DNA of 64,000 nucleotides from Thalassia testudinum (taxonomy: Eukaryota; Streptophyta; Magnoliopsida; Alismatales; Hydrocharitaceae): positions 38,646,501 through 38,710,500 of the forward strand of contig JAZHRO010000002.1 of assembly GCA_037157565.1 (NCBI GenBank), written 5' to 3'. The position numbers and the translations under genes are program-made. Positions 55,086 to 64,000 of this stretch are shown here, one piece after another (the first letter of the stretch is position 1; every line of letters starts with the position of its first letter). The notes under the pieces were generated by a model that was not told the DNA's origin, did no database searches, and worked only from the letters and a program-made list of their open reading frames with translations.

Positions 55086-58000
55086 AGGTTTGTTTGTATA
55101 ATCCGTCCAACTCCAATCTCGGTCTGCTAATCATTGAGCGCTTTCGCACGACTAATGCGGGGTGGAGTTTTCCTCGTCTTTCGAAGAAAGAAAAGTAAGA
55201 CAAAAAAACAAGGAGAAAATGAGGTTTCAGAAATTGTCTACCTATGCCTTCTAGGACGTTCCATCCAAGTGATGCACGTATATGCTGTTAGCATTTTTTT
55301 TTTTCCAAAAAACGGTTGCGTTCTTTTCTTTTTCTTTTTGTTTCTAACATATGTGAGAAATTAAAGTTCTTTCTTTCTGAGCGTGATTATGTGGATTGGA
55401 GGAAATTGTTTTGGAATTTGCAGCGTTCTCACTGCTCGGAAGTTAACGAAGTGCTGCCTGTTTTTTTTTCTTTTTTTTTTTTGGGAGTGAATGATAATAT
55501 ACCAACTCAATCAACAGGTCACACAAGTCGAATTACAAAAGCCATGGGATTGGAGACAAAACAAAAAAAAGTAAAGAGTGTTATTTATAAATAATCATTA
55601 ATGATAAAGTTAACCACACTTGCAGCACTTGAAGCCACTTAGTCATATAACCTAGCATTCCTTTTCTTCTTTAAGTCTCCAAATTGTGGCATTAACGATC
55701 AATCAAAAATCATCACAATCGGTAGAGGTGGGTGGTTTCAATGGGGGTGATAGGGTGTGTCCTAGCAAGTCCCAAAGAGAAATAAACTTGTCTCCAAATA
55801 GCATCAGAAAAGCAATAGGAAAAGAATAGGTATTTATACATCTCCTCATAATCATCACATAATTTGTAGGTGATGTTAATAGACATTTAAGCCTATTAAA
55901 AATAAGTAAACTTCCTTTAATTACTAATCAAATACAACAACTTCACTTGAGGGGAGATTTTTTGTTTCAGATAACCTTTCAAATATCAAGAATGATTTCC
56001 TTGACACAGATAATCTCTCTACTCTTCTTGACAAAGAGAGTTCTATTAAAAAAAATCAGCCAAATCCATCCTTCAGAGCTATAAAAATGATCAAATAAAT
56101 CACCTCTGATAGAAAGAAGGGCTGGTTGTTTGCTAACAACGTATAAATTTGTTTTGTTATATATTCAGGGAAAGTTTTCGGATATGCCACCAGGGCAATT
56201 ACGCTAATGCAAAACTTTGGAATTGCTCCGAGCTCCTAGTAATCATGATCTTAAGTTTGCCTAGTTAAAAGAAATTTTGTCCAACTTGTATACTGAGGAC
56301 GCGTATCTTTTCTGCAATTTCATTTAAAAGATATAATGCCCTCTCTCTTTTAAGTTAATTTTTTAAGTAAGGAGGATTATCAGGAGAAATAAAATAAAAA
56401 ATTAAGGAAGAGTGGAATAAATAAAAGAGTAAATTAATTTTTTTGTCAAAGAATTAAAAGACAGTAGTGTTTGTCAGTGGAATGAAGGGAAAAAATTAAT
56501 TGAAAAGTAATGATCAGATAATTTTATTTTTGAAATTACTGATTTATTTACTTTTATTTTAGTTATTATTTTTTGTTACAACGTCAATATTATTTATTAC
56601 ATTTCACTTCAAATCAATTTATTACTAATTTGTTAAATCCTATTACGGCTTATGCAAGAAGATGTAAAATGTCAAGTAGATGAAATAATTTATTAATGTG
56701 AAGAAACTATGTTAATTCTTTTTGCATACATTAGGCTTTCTGTGTGAGTCGGGAAAGGAGGTGGATGTGACAGGAGGGTAAAATAGGAATTAGGGCACCT
56801 CGAGCATATTCTAACAGTGGAATTCACAAATTCCACGAGAGGTGGAATTACTTTGTTCCGAAACTGGAGGGGCTATTCCGACGTACGTTAATTTCGTAAT
56901 TTAGTCTTTCAAATGTGGAATTAAGGCCTAAATTCGGCTACCAAACAGGAGCTTAGGTTGAAGACCGAAATCTCTCCAACCAAGAGATCGTTTAGTGGGG
57001 ATTTTGTAACCTTTCCATTGCAGGTAAACGACTACTTCACGGAAAGATAGAGGCCTCCGTTTATTGTTTTCCAAGTTAGAAACATTGCTCGAAATATCTC
57101 CCTATAGCCTAAGTGACATCTTAGTGAAAAGATACATTGCAATTAACGGTTAATATACTCGAAAGATTAATAAAGTAATATTAGAAAATATGAAAATAAT
57201 ATTAACGTTCAATTTTATTTATTTCTATAGTAGTGTTAATATCAACTTCTATTTAGTATTTACTTGGTGATGATATTAGAAATATAAAAATGATCATTTT
57301 ACTTCCCTTAAAGTAAATTACACTGATGATAATTAGACATAAATAGGTGTCATTTGATTTTTTTTTATTAAATTACACAAATGATATTTTAGTTCTCAAT
57401 AAAATATCACACTTATTATTTGAAATGTCACCTACGATATGTAAACATTTTAATTCTGAATCAATCAAGGGATTAAGCACATGAATGGAGAGAAAGGACG
57501 TGAGGATGGAGAGTATTAGTGTCAGAATTAAGCATCGAGTCCGTTGTCGTCCAAGACGAAGGTGATTTGACGAGCCTAAAGGTCAATTTAGATGTCAAGG
57601 GAGGTGAGGTGCGACCACATGGGACGTGTCAAATGTCAAAGACGTATAGAGAAGAGTTGGTGTTAACCCATATTTTCTCAACACTAATGCAAAATGGTGT
57701 TGTCAAAATACACGTTTTCACACCCTAAACTCAAGTTTTATGGATGTAGGAAAGGTTGAGAAGTAAACCAGAGTTAACTTTCTCTTCGGAAGTGAACTCA
57801 GAAAAATAAAGTAGCCTTGAAAAATCACAAACATAATCGGCAAGCATAGAACAACTTACTTCAAACACATTAAAGTGAGTTTATTCCATTATTCTAAAAT
57901 ATACGTATAAATTATAATTGCCTCTTGTAATTTAGATAAAATAATATTTTAAACTCTGTAAACAAAACCAAGGTAAGTTTAGGATGGCCAATAGACGGCA

Positions 58001-58175
58001 GGTCCATTGCAATCTCTTCCATCAATTTGGCTTGGACCCCATAAGTGGACAGCTCTATGTCTGGGAGGGCCTATCAGTAAGTTTCGAAGGTTTAATACCC
58101 GAAAGTCCGTTTTTCTTGTGTCCCAATAATGCTTTGTTAATTAAGTCTAGGATGGATTAATTTTTACGCTAATGG
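55086..58175. other. PKS 3' region and AT-rich intergenic DNA, no further gene seen
   Basis: The PKS 3' untranslated region should lie in the first few hundred bases, but I cannot fix a poly(A) site. The rest is AT-rich. A segment ending CCGAATTT..CTACCAAACAGGAGCTTAGG (about 56935-56955) resembles one end of a MITE, with no clear partner. Short frames (57519-57728) show no domain. Confidence 0.45.
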
Positions 58176-58550
58176 TCACTTCCTCCTTCGTGCCGAGCTG
58201 ATCACCAGGAACAATGGGACGCACAGAACCACCAGAATGCATATATCCATTGGACCTCCAGAATCCACCAAAGTTGGGACATGATTGAGCACAGCAATGA
58301 GCATAAAACTCGTCACGATCTCTATTTGGCGTATGGTTTCCTTCTGCAGTTCATCATCAAGGAATTGAAAATCCCCTTCTCCACTGTGACAAGGAGTATG
58401 AGCGGCATTAATGAATGCCCAGAGGATCAATTTCTACAAGGATTGCAATAAATGCTTTGCAGTGACAGCCATGACAACTTCATTGACAACTACGATACGG
58501 GACAGGGACTCCTGAAGTCGGGAAAGCGCCAAATTTAAATCTCTGTCCCT
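58176..58550 (-). pseudogene. Unrecognised membrane-protein exon with one internal TAG
   Basis: I do not recognise this protein. On the minus strand a frame opens after an acceptor-like TTGTAATGCAG at 58551-58561. It begins DRDLNLALSRLQESLSRIVVV, is stopped once by TAG (about 58438; Gln CAG would fit), then continues to a natural stop at 58176. It includes FLDDELQKETIRQIEIV, two hydrophobic segments (IVTSFMLIAVLNHVPTLV and ICILVVLCVPLFLVI) and a basic end SARRRK. The amphipathic helix plus two hydrophobic segments suggest a small tail-anchored or two-pass membrane protein. Preceding exons could lie in 58560-59970, for example a frame ending at a GTAAAC donor near 58724, but phases do not join cleanly. 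It could be a gene fragment or a pseudogene. Confidence 0.35.
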
Positions 58551-58561
58551 GCATTACAAGA

Positions 58562-61500
58562 AAAATAAATACTGTGGAGGAGATGGCTGATTTCTCTAAT
58601 TTGTTTATAGAAAATTCTAAGCCATCAAAAAATTAGAAAAAGAACAAGCCCCTGCATGTGCTCTTTTATTTTCCACTCGTCACATTAACCCAACAGACAA
58701 TAATGTAAATATTGAGTTTACCTTGATTGTCTTCTAAAAAGGAGGGGTTTTTTTCTTCCCAAATGGTACACGCGTCCAATGGCAAGCCAACGACCTTGGG
58801 ACATGATTGGCATATCCAAGCACATGTATGGGTCATTTCAAAATAATTCCCATTGATCACATGTATCATCATTCTGCTCTCCATGGTTGCAAATACAGAA
58901 TATAAAATAATTATCGAGAAATTCACCCCCACCCACGGGCACCTTTCCAAGCACCGTCCTTCCTCCATCAATTGATATGGAGGCAGAGAACAGGACAAGA
59001 TGCACGGAGAAGGAAATAAAACGAAACCCAAAAAAAAAGGAGAGTAAACAGATGTGTCTACCAATGAACGATCTTTTTTTTTTTTTTCCTAAATTCTATA
59101 CAGGCTTCCCCCATTCATGGCATAATTGAAGCGTTTTACTTGAGACAAATATAGTAATCAAAGTGAGACCACGTTGACAATCCGATGAAATTATTTGAAA
59201 TGGGATTGAACCATGGTTTAGACGATTCATTAGGCCCTACATAATTTTAATATTTATTTTAAAAGATTAATATCAATTTTGTTAACAATAATTCTGAGTG
59301 ATGTTATTAAAATAGATATTAATTTCTTAACATCCTCACATTCTTTTAAAGATTAAACACTATAAGAATTAATAACAAAACTTAACAATAATTTAAATAA
59401 ATAAAAGTTCATATTAACATCATTAGACAAATAAATAAAAATAAAAAAAAATTAAGATGAATTTTATATTTTTTAACGTCAATTTTCTAACCTCCATTTA
59501 CTGTATCCCCCTGTGAATCGGATTTGATATAAATGCAAGTTGCACACGCGCACCCCCGACAAAGAAAATCCTAGCGAGATGATTGCTGATAGCTCGATGG
59601 CTGGCAATCGCCTACAGTAGAATGGCGGAGTCTATTTCTCTCGCCTTCATATTCGCTGCACTGTATATATCACAAGGCCTACAACTAAATGTTGCAATGG
59701 ACGAAGGAAACGACAGTACCTTGATTTAGGAAGCATCACGCTGCTGCTACCTAAGATGATTTAGGAAAGAGATGCCTCATTTTGGTGGGATCCAAGGAAG
59801 AAGCCTTCGGCAAATAGACAGGAGAAGGGCGTTTCTTCTGCGCCAAAGAAAAGGTATGTATTGGAGGACATCTGTTGGTGTATGGGGGATTCAATCGTCG
59901 TTAATGTGGAGAGATGAAGACCTCCGTCAAAGATGACGCTCGCTTTTGTATCCCGACTGCAGTTCAAGCGTTGTTCCTCTTTCTTTATTTTTAAAATGAA
60001 TGAATTATCTTTCTGTTTTTAATAGCTCAGAGTTCAGTTAGATAAATCGAGAAAAATTAACCGTCCTCCGCACATAGAATCCCATTTAATAAATAAGGAA
60101 AAATTGATCGCCCTTCACATCTCAAATCAAATTAATAATATAGAAATGGAGACTCAGAACCTAATCTCTCCTCTCAAACTCGGAAGCCTTCACCTTTCGA
60201 CGATGCCTTTTGAAGTTTAACTCCTTTGCATGTTGAGCATAGATCTCGATGTGCTGAAGCCATCCTTTGTGCGCATCGGAAAATTAATCACCAAAGTTTC
60301 TCAGATTGGTTGAGTGTTCAACATCAATGGTGAACCGTTTGGGAAAGGTTTCTCCCCAAATATAAGAGCCATGAAATTTCAAGGATATTTCTGAATTTGG
60401 TCTAATTATTGGGTAAGGCCTTTATATTTACGGCTGGAGAATTATATATGCTTAAAATATATAAAGCATTAGCGTACGTACAAGGGTTAAAGAAGAATTT
60501 TATAAACTATATATCAAGGAACCAAACATTAGCCCCACATCATCTATCCCTAACCACCCACCAACTCCTACAAATTTTTCTTAAGTTAATGAAAATCTCC
60601 GGTATCAGACCTACAAATGTTGGGTCTAGGGTTCGGTACAATAAATGGAAGACCAAACGATTCGAAGTGGATTTGCTCATTCATACTCGACCCTGTTATT
60701 ACCGTTGTTACAGTGCAAGATACGATGGACTTCTGAGGGTTTCTTAAAAAAAAAAGAAAATTGGTAGGATCGCTCTTTTCATTTATGAATCGAAGTAAAT
60801 TGATATTAAAAAATAATTAGATTGAAGTTTTGTTTCCTACATTATTTAAAATATTGATATATAAAAAATGATCGATTCTACTCTTAACTTACTCGAATAA
60901 GACCCCGGAGCTATAAAAGGGGAGGGGGAGGAAAATCAGAATAGGTGAAAGGGTGTGGACCTGTGGTGATAGGACCGCTCAATGTATACAACAAATAACT
61001 CTTTAAGGAGGGAATCTGTGCCATTTTTTTTTCCTTTATTGGAAGGGCATCTTAATCTCTGTTGTCGAAATCCTACCACAATTTTTCGTTCATTAGCTGG
61101 CTCCATGATAGCATACGATGGAGCTAATTGCGTCATCCAACACAAAAGTTTTTGCCAACCTCACCGGATAAAGTCAAGACACTTATTTTCTTAAGCGTCA
61201 CTTTCTGGATTGAGTGACAAAATTCATGGTGGCGCGGTGGAGCCAAAAGGTTGAGTTAAAAGAAGATCTACAACATCAACGATGGCTTACCTTACCTTCT
61301 GGTAGAGGAATAGATCTTCGCGGGCACTATTATATTGGCGAAGGGTCATGAGCCAATACTGTTTAATAGGTGGAACGATCGAACCTGTCGCAACCACGTG
61401 TAAAGTGGTAGAGCTCGAGCCTAATCATGTGACGACGTCGTTCATGCAGGATCAAGGGTGTCGGCCAATGCACATGTGGCGTGTCCCTCTACTTTGTTTT

Positions 61501-61849
61501 AGCCCTTCGTATCGCCTTAGGGTGGAGAATACAGCCGATCCACGCAAATTTTATATGGGTTGGGATTATGCCTTGAATTTTAAGAATATTTGACTTTCAA
61601 CTCGACCCGATCCGATCCTAACTCAAAAATCTGAGACAGACTCGTTGTTCATTTTTTATTGATTTTTTCTTTTTGCGAGGTTTAATATTTTTTCCTCTAA
61701 TAATAATGAGGTTATATATATATATATGCCTGTGTGAGAGAGAGAGAATGATCCCATGAGAAAATTTTTTTATAAGAACATGAGAATAATAAATCTAAAT
61801 CGTTGGATTACTCTAAAAATATTAGAAGGTTGAGATTAAAAATATTTTT
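58562..61849. other. Intergenic, no gene supported
   Basis: AT-rich sequence with several short frames lacking recognisable domains (58666-59064 minus, 59761-59967 minus, 60409-60747 plus, 61348-61593 plus). Poly-T and poly-A runs occur at about 59071-59089 and 60745-60760. CTCGACCCGATCCGATCC near 61600 is another degenerate CCCGACCC-type motif. Confidence 0.4.
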
Positions 61850-62385
61850 CATCTACTTTTTCCTCCCACTCACAACCCTTCCTCTCTCACTCTCACCACC
61901 ACCACCTCCATCACCATCAAAACCCTCTCCTCCATGATCTGTAGCCGCTCGTTCATAGCACCCGTATGATCTGCAGTGAAACTCTCTCCCCAACGCCCCT
62001 CTCTCTAACCCTCCTCCTTCCCTCCTCTCCGACTACTTTGCAACAGCTTCCCTCCCCTTCGACAGTCTCATCTCTTTTTGTCACCTTTTGCTAGGTTACA
62101 ACCCCCCTACTCTTCTCCGTCAACCCCCACCACCACCCCTCCTCTTCTTCTTCCTCGACCCACCACCGCCTCGCCTCCACCCTCGACCCCGGCAACTCTT
62201 TCCCTTCCTCTCTGCCACCACCTCTCACCCTCCTCCCCTCTTTTCCCCCCACGACACCTCCTCCCCTCTTCCTCGACCCCACCACCACCCATCCTTCTCT
62301 TCTCCCTCAACTCCATCACCACCACCCCTCCTCTTTTTCTACCATAATGGCACCACCACACATCCTCCTCTTCTCCCCTAAGCGA
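61850..62385. repeat. Pyrimidine-rich low-complexity tract
   Basis: Over 500 bases are strongly C/T-biased, with CCACCACC and CTCCTCTTC runs (ACCACCACCACC, CCTCCTCCCCTC). It gives overlapping Pro/Ser/Thr-rich open frames in two phases, which I attribute to composition. Confidence 0.85.
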
Positions 62386-63239
62386 TTGTTTTTTATATTA
62401 ATTGAAAGTTAGCAAATGGATAGGAACTATTTCTCGGAAGTTGCTGGAAGAAGGTAGATTGAAGCAAATGCAAACTAGTGATGGTGAAAATAAACCCATG
62501 CTAAGAGGCTTGCTCAGACAGTTGCCCTAGCCTAGGTTTTGTTGAATTTTTCTTTCCAATTTTCCCAAGTTCTAAAGACATTGAAGATACTTGAGTTACT
62601 TTTTTTTATCCAAAAAAGTGCAACTTTGAAAAAAAAAAAAAGACTGCAACGACAAAGAAAGAGAAGAATAGAGGTAAGGATTATTCGATACCTTCTTCTT
62701 CCTTAGGATCAACCTCACAACATAAATATCATCTAACATAAGCATTGTCTGTAGGAAGGATGTTTACACCAAAATTTATTTTTTGTGCCTGGATAAAATG
62801 ATGAGTTGTTGGTGTTTGATGAATATATTTTTTTTAATCTATCTTCTTTTTAATTTGCAGGTGTTGTAAATGATTTGATTGCTATAGAGAAGAGGATCAA
62901 CATTTAAGAAGTAAATATATCAGTAGGTTACTCATTTTTTTATGTTACAGATTTTTTATTAAGTTTGATGTATATAAAAGTTTAGTTTACACAATTTAAA
63001 TGGATGGAATGTTAGGCTGATAGTTGGTGGTAAGTTTAGTACAATGTTGGCAAGTATTTAGATAGTGCTCATAGTTGGCAACAAGTTTAGTTGGAAACAA
63101 CTTATATTAATCCCGTTTTGTGAAATGATGTTTTTTTAAATTAAAAAATGAAATAGTAGTATTAGATTGATGTGTATTGGATTGATTTATTTTTTGAATG
63201 TCACTGTTTGTAAGTATTAATTTTTTAATAATGGGTATA
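62386..63239. other. AT-rich stretch upstream of the FAR1-like remnant
   Basis: No coding frame. TTTAATTTGCAG|GTGTTG near 62850-62862 looks like an intron acceptor, and a tandem AGTTGG/CAACAAGTTTAG phrase repeats at about 63020-63095. It could be an intron or 5' region of the following remnant. Confidence 0.35.
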
Positions 63240-63432
63240 ATATGGTTAATGAATAGAAGAGAAGAAGACACAATGATGGATACTGAGTCTCATAGAATCA
63301 GTGGTGGCCAACCTTTCATTACTAACATTTCGGATCCAAACTTAAATGAGGTATTTGAAAAATAAATTTTAAACTGTAGAAAATGTTAATGCAATGCTTA
63401 TATTAATTATAATTGATTTTAAATCATCTTAC

Positions 63433-63887
63433 AGTATAGTCAGTTGGAATCACATATGGTAAAAGATTCAAGATCGGTAATGATAGATGAACCCACTTCT
63501 TCAACAATCAATGAATTGATACCAATTATTGGCATGTTGTTTGATTCTATTGAAGAATCTTGAATGTTTTATAAAATATATGCCCATAATGTTGATTTTT
63601 ATGTACGAAGATCAATAGAAAATAAAGACAGTAAAACAATTTAGGTGATCCGTAAATATTTCATATGCTCAAAACAAGGATTTAAAGAAGAGAAGAAAAA
63701 ATCACATGGTCTTAAAATTGAAAAAGGAAATAATGCAAAAAGGGTTGGTATTACAAGAGAGGGTTGTGAAGCAGCTTTGGCAATAAAGAAAAACTCAGAT
63801 GAAAAGTTGGTAGTTTTCAAATTTATTGAGAATCGTAATCACGAACTAGCTATGTCACAAGGGAGTCATTTCTTGAGATCTAAATGA
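63433..63887 (+). pseudogene. FAR1-type DNA-binding domain remnant (FAR1/FHY3 or related MULE transposase)
   Basis: FAR1 domains are WRKY/GCM1-type zinc fingers found in FHY3/FAR1 transcription factors and in the Mutator-like transposases they derive from. The frame shows the family order: F(D/E)S-EES-x-FYKIYAHNV-F-VR, then RKYFICSKQGFKEEKK, TREGCEAALAIK and VVFKFIENRNHELA. Zinc-ligand cysteines in FICS and GCEA are kept; the usual H-x-H is reduced to NRNH. Two in-frame stops break it: TGA at 63561, where Trp is expected, and TAG at 63642. An upstream piece (63241-63350, ending at a GTATTT donor) and a TTACAG acceptor at 63427-63432 suggest an intron. No MULE transposase core is in the window; it would lie to the right. 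Confidence 0.75.
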
Positions 63888-64000
63888 TATGTTATATCTC
63901 CGCATAAATCTTTGCACTGTGTATACTCTAAATGTAAAGTGTCTTCGTCGAAGATGATGTATATTTGGAAAAAATAAGTTGGTGGTTATGAAAATATTGG

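Noticed and set aside
62078..62381. Pro-rich frames in the pyrimidine tract
   Set aside because: Low-complexity composition opens several phases at once; no domain or start context.
53562..63887. A phytochrome-signalling cluster (PKS gene near a FAR1-type gene)
   Set aside because: The FAR1-like sequence is broken, may be transposon-derived and is 8 kb away. Proximity alone is not evidence of a functional cluster.

Overview
The window is nuclear DNA of a flowering plant. It is dominated by long-terminal-repeat (LTR) retrotransposons nested inside one another, followed by a gene-poor, AT-rich flank with one clear protein-coding gene. The plant assignment rests on four things: Athila-type and chromodomain (Tekay/Del-type) Ty3/Gypsy elements, Tourist-like MITEs, a single-exon phytochrome kinase substrate (PKS) family gene, and a FAR1-type domain remnant. 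The GC-rich, intronless PKS gene in AT-rich surroundings would fit a monocot or magnoliid, but I cannot name the species.  Region 1-32178 is best read as one nested stack. Element C, a chromovirus with LTRs of about 2.4 kb, is the outermost host. Only its integrase/chromodomain end (22966-24058) and its 3' LTR (24142-25457 plus 31069-32178) lie in the window. Element B, a second chromovirus with LTRs of about 2.6-2.8 kb, sits inside C's integrase gene and ends at 22965. Its gag-pol runs 14776-18258 in a single frame broken only by TAG codons, and its integrase is deleted. Element A, an Athila-like element with 2.8-kb LTRs, is inserted in B's 5' LTR. A spans the window start to 12330 and is cut by the window edge. 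A truncated inverted Athila-like LTR (E, 19109-21452) interrupts B's 3' LTR. C's 3' LTR carries an Athila-like solo LTR (D, 25458-31068), which itself contains an inverted solo LTR of family B (27702-30477, perfect CAGCT target duplication).  Region 32179-46306 holds a LINE reverse-transcriptase tail, a Tourist-like MITE and a second nest. In that nest an old inverted Athila-like LTR (F) contains a probable copia/SIRE-type solo LTR, which contains another inverted solo LTR of family B (perfect GGTCT duplication). An inverted solo LTR of family C follows (43872-46301, perfect TTAAT duplication). Region 46307-53185 has a MITE inserted in a MITE and no gene I can support.  Region 53186-64000 contains the PKS-family gene (53562-55085, plus strand). 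It also has an unrecognised decayed membrane-protein exon (58176-58550, minus strand) and, at the right edge, a broken FAR1-type DNA-binding domain (to 63887).  The most unusual signal is a cis-structure rather than a gene. LTRs of families B and C, and the probable copia LTR, carry arrays of a degenerate CAGACGTCTG palindrome. Consecutive centres are almost always exactly 20 bp apart, sometimes 12. A second pattern is that nearly all in-frame stops in these elements fit C-to-T decay at CHG or CG sites.
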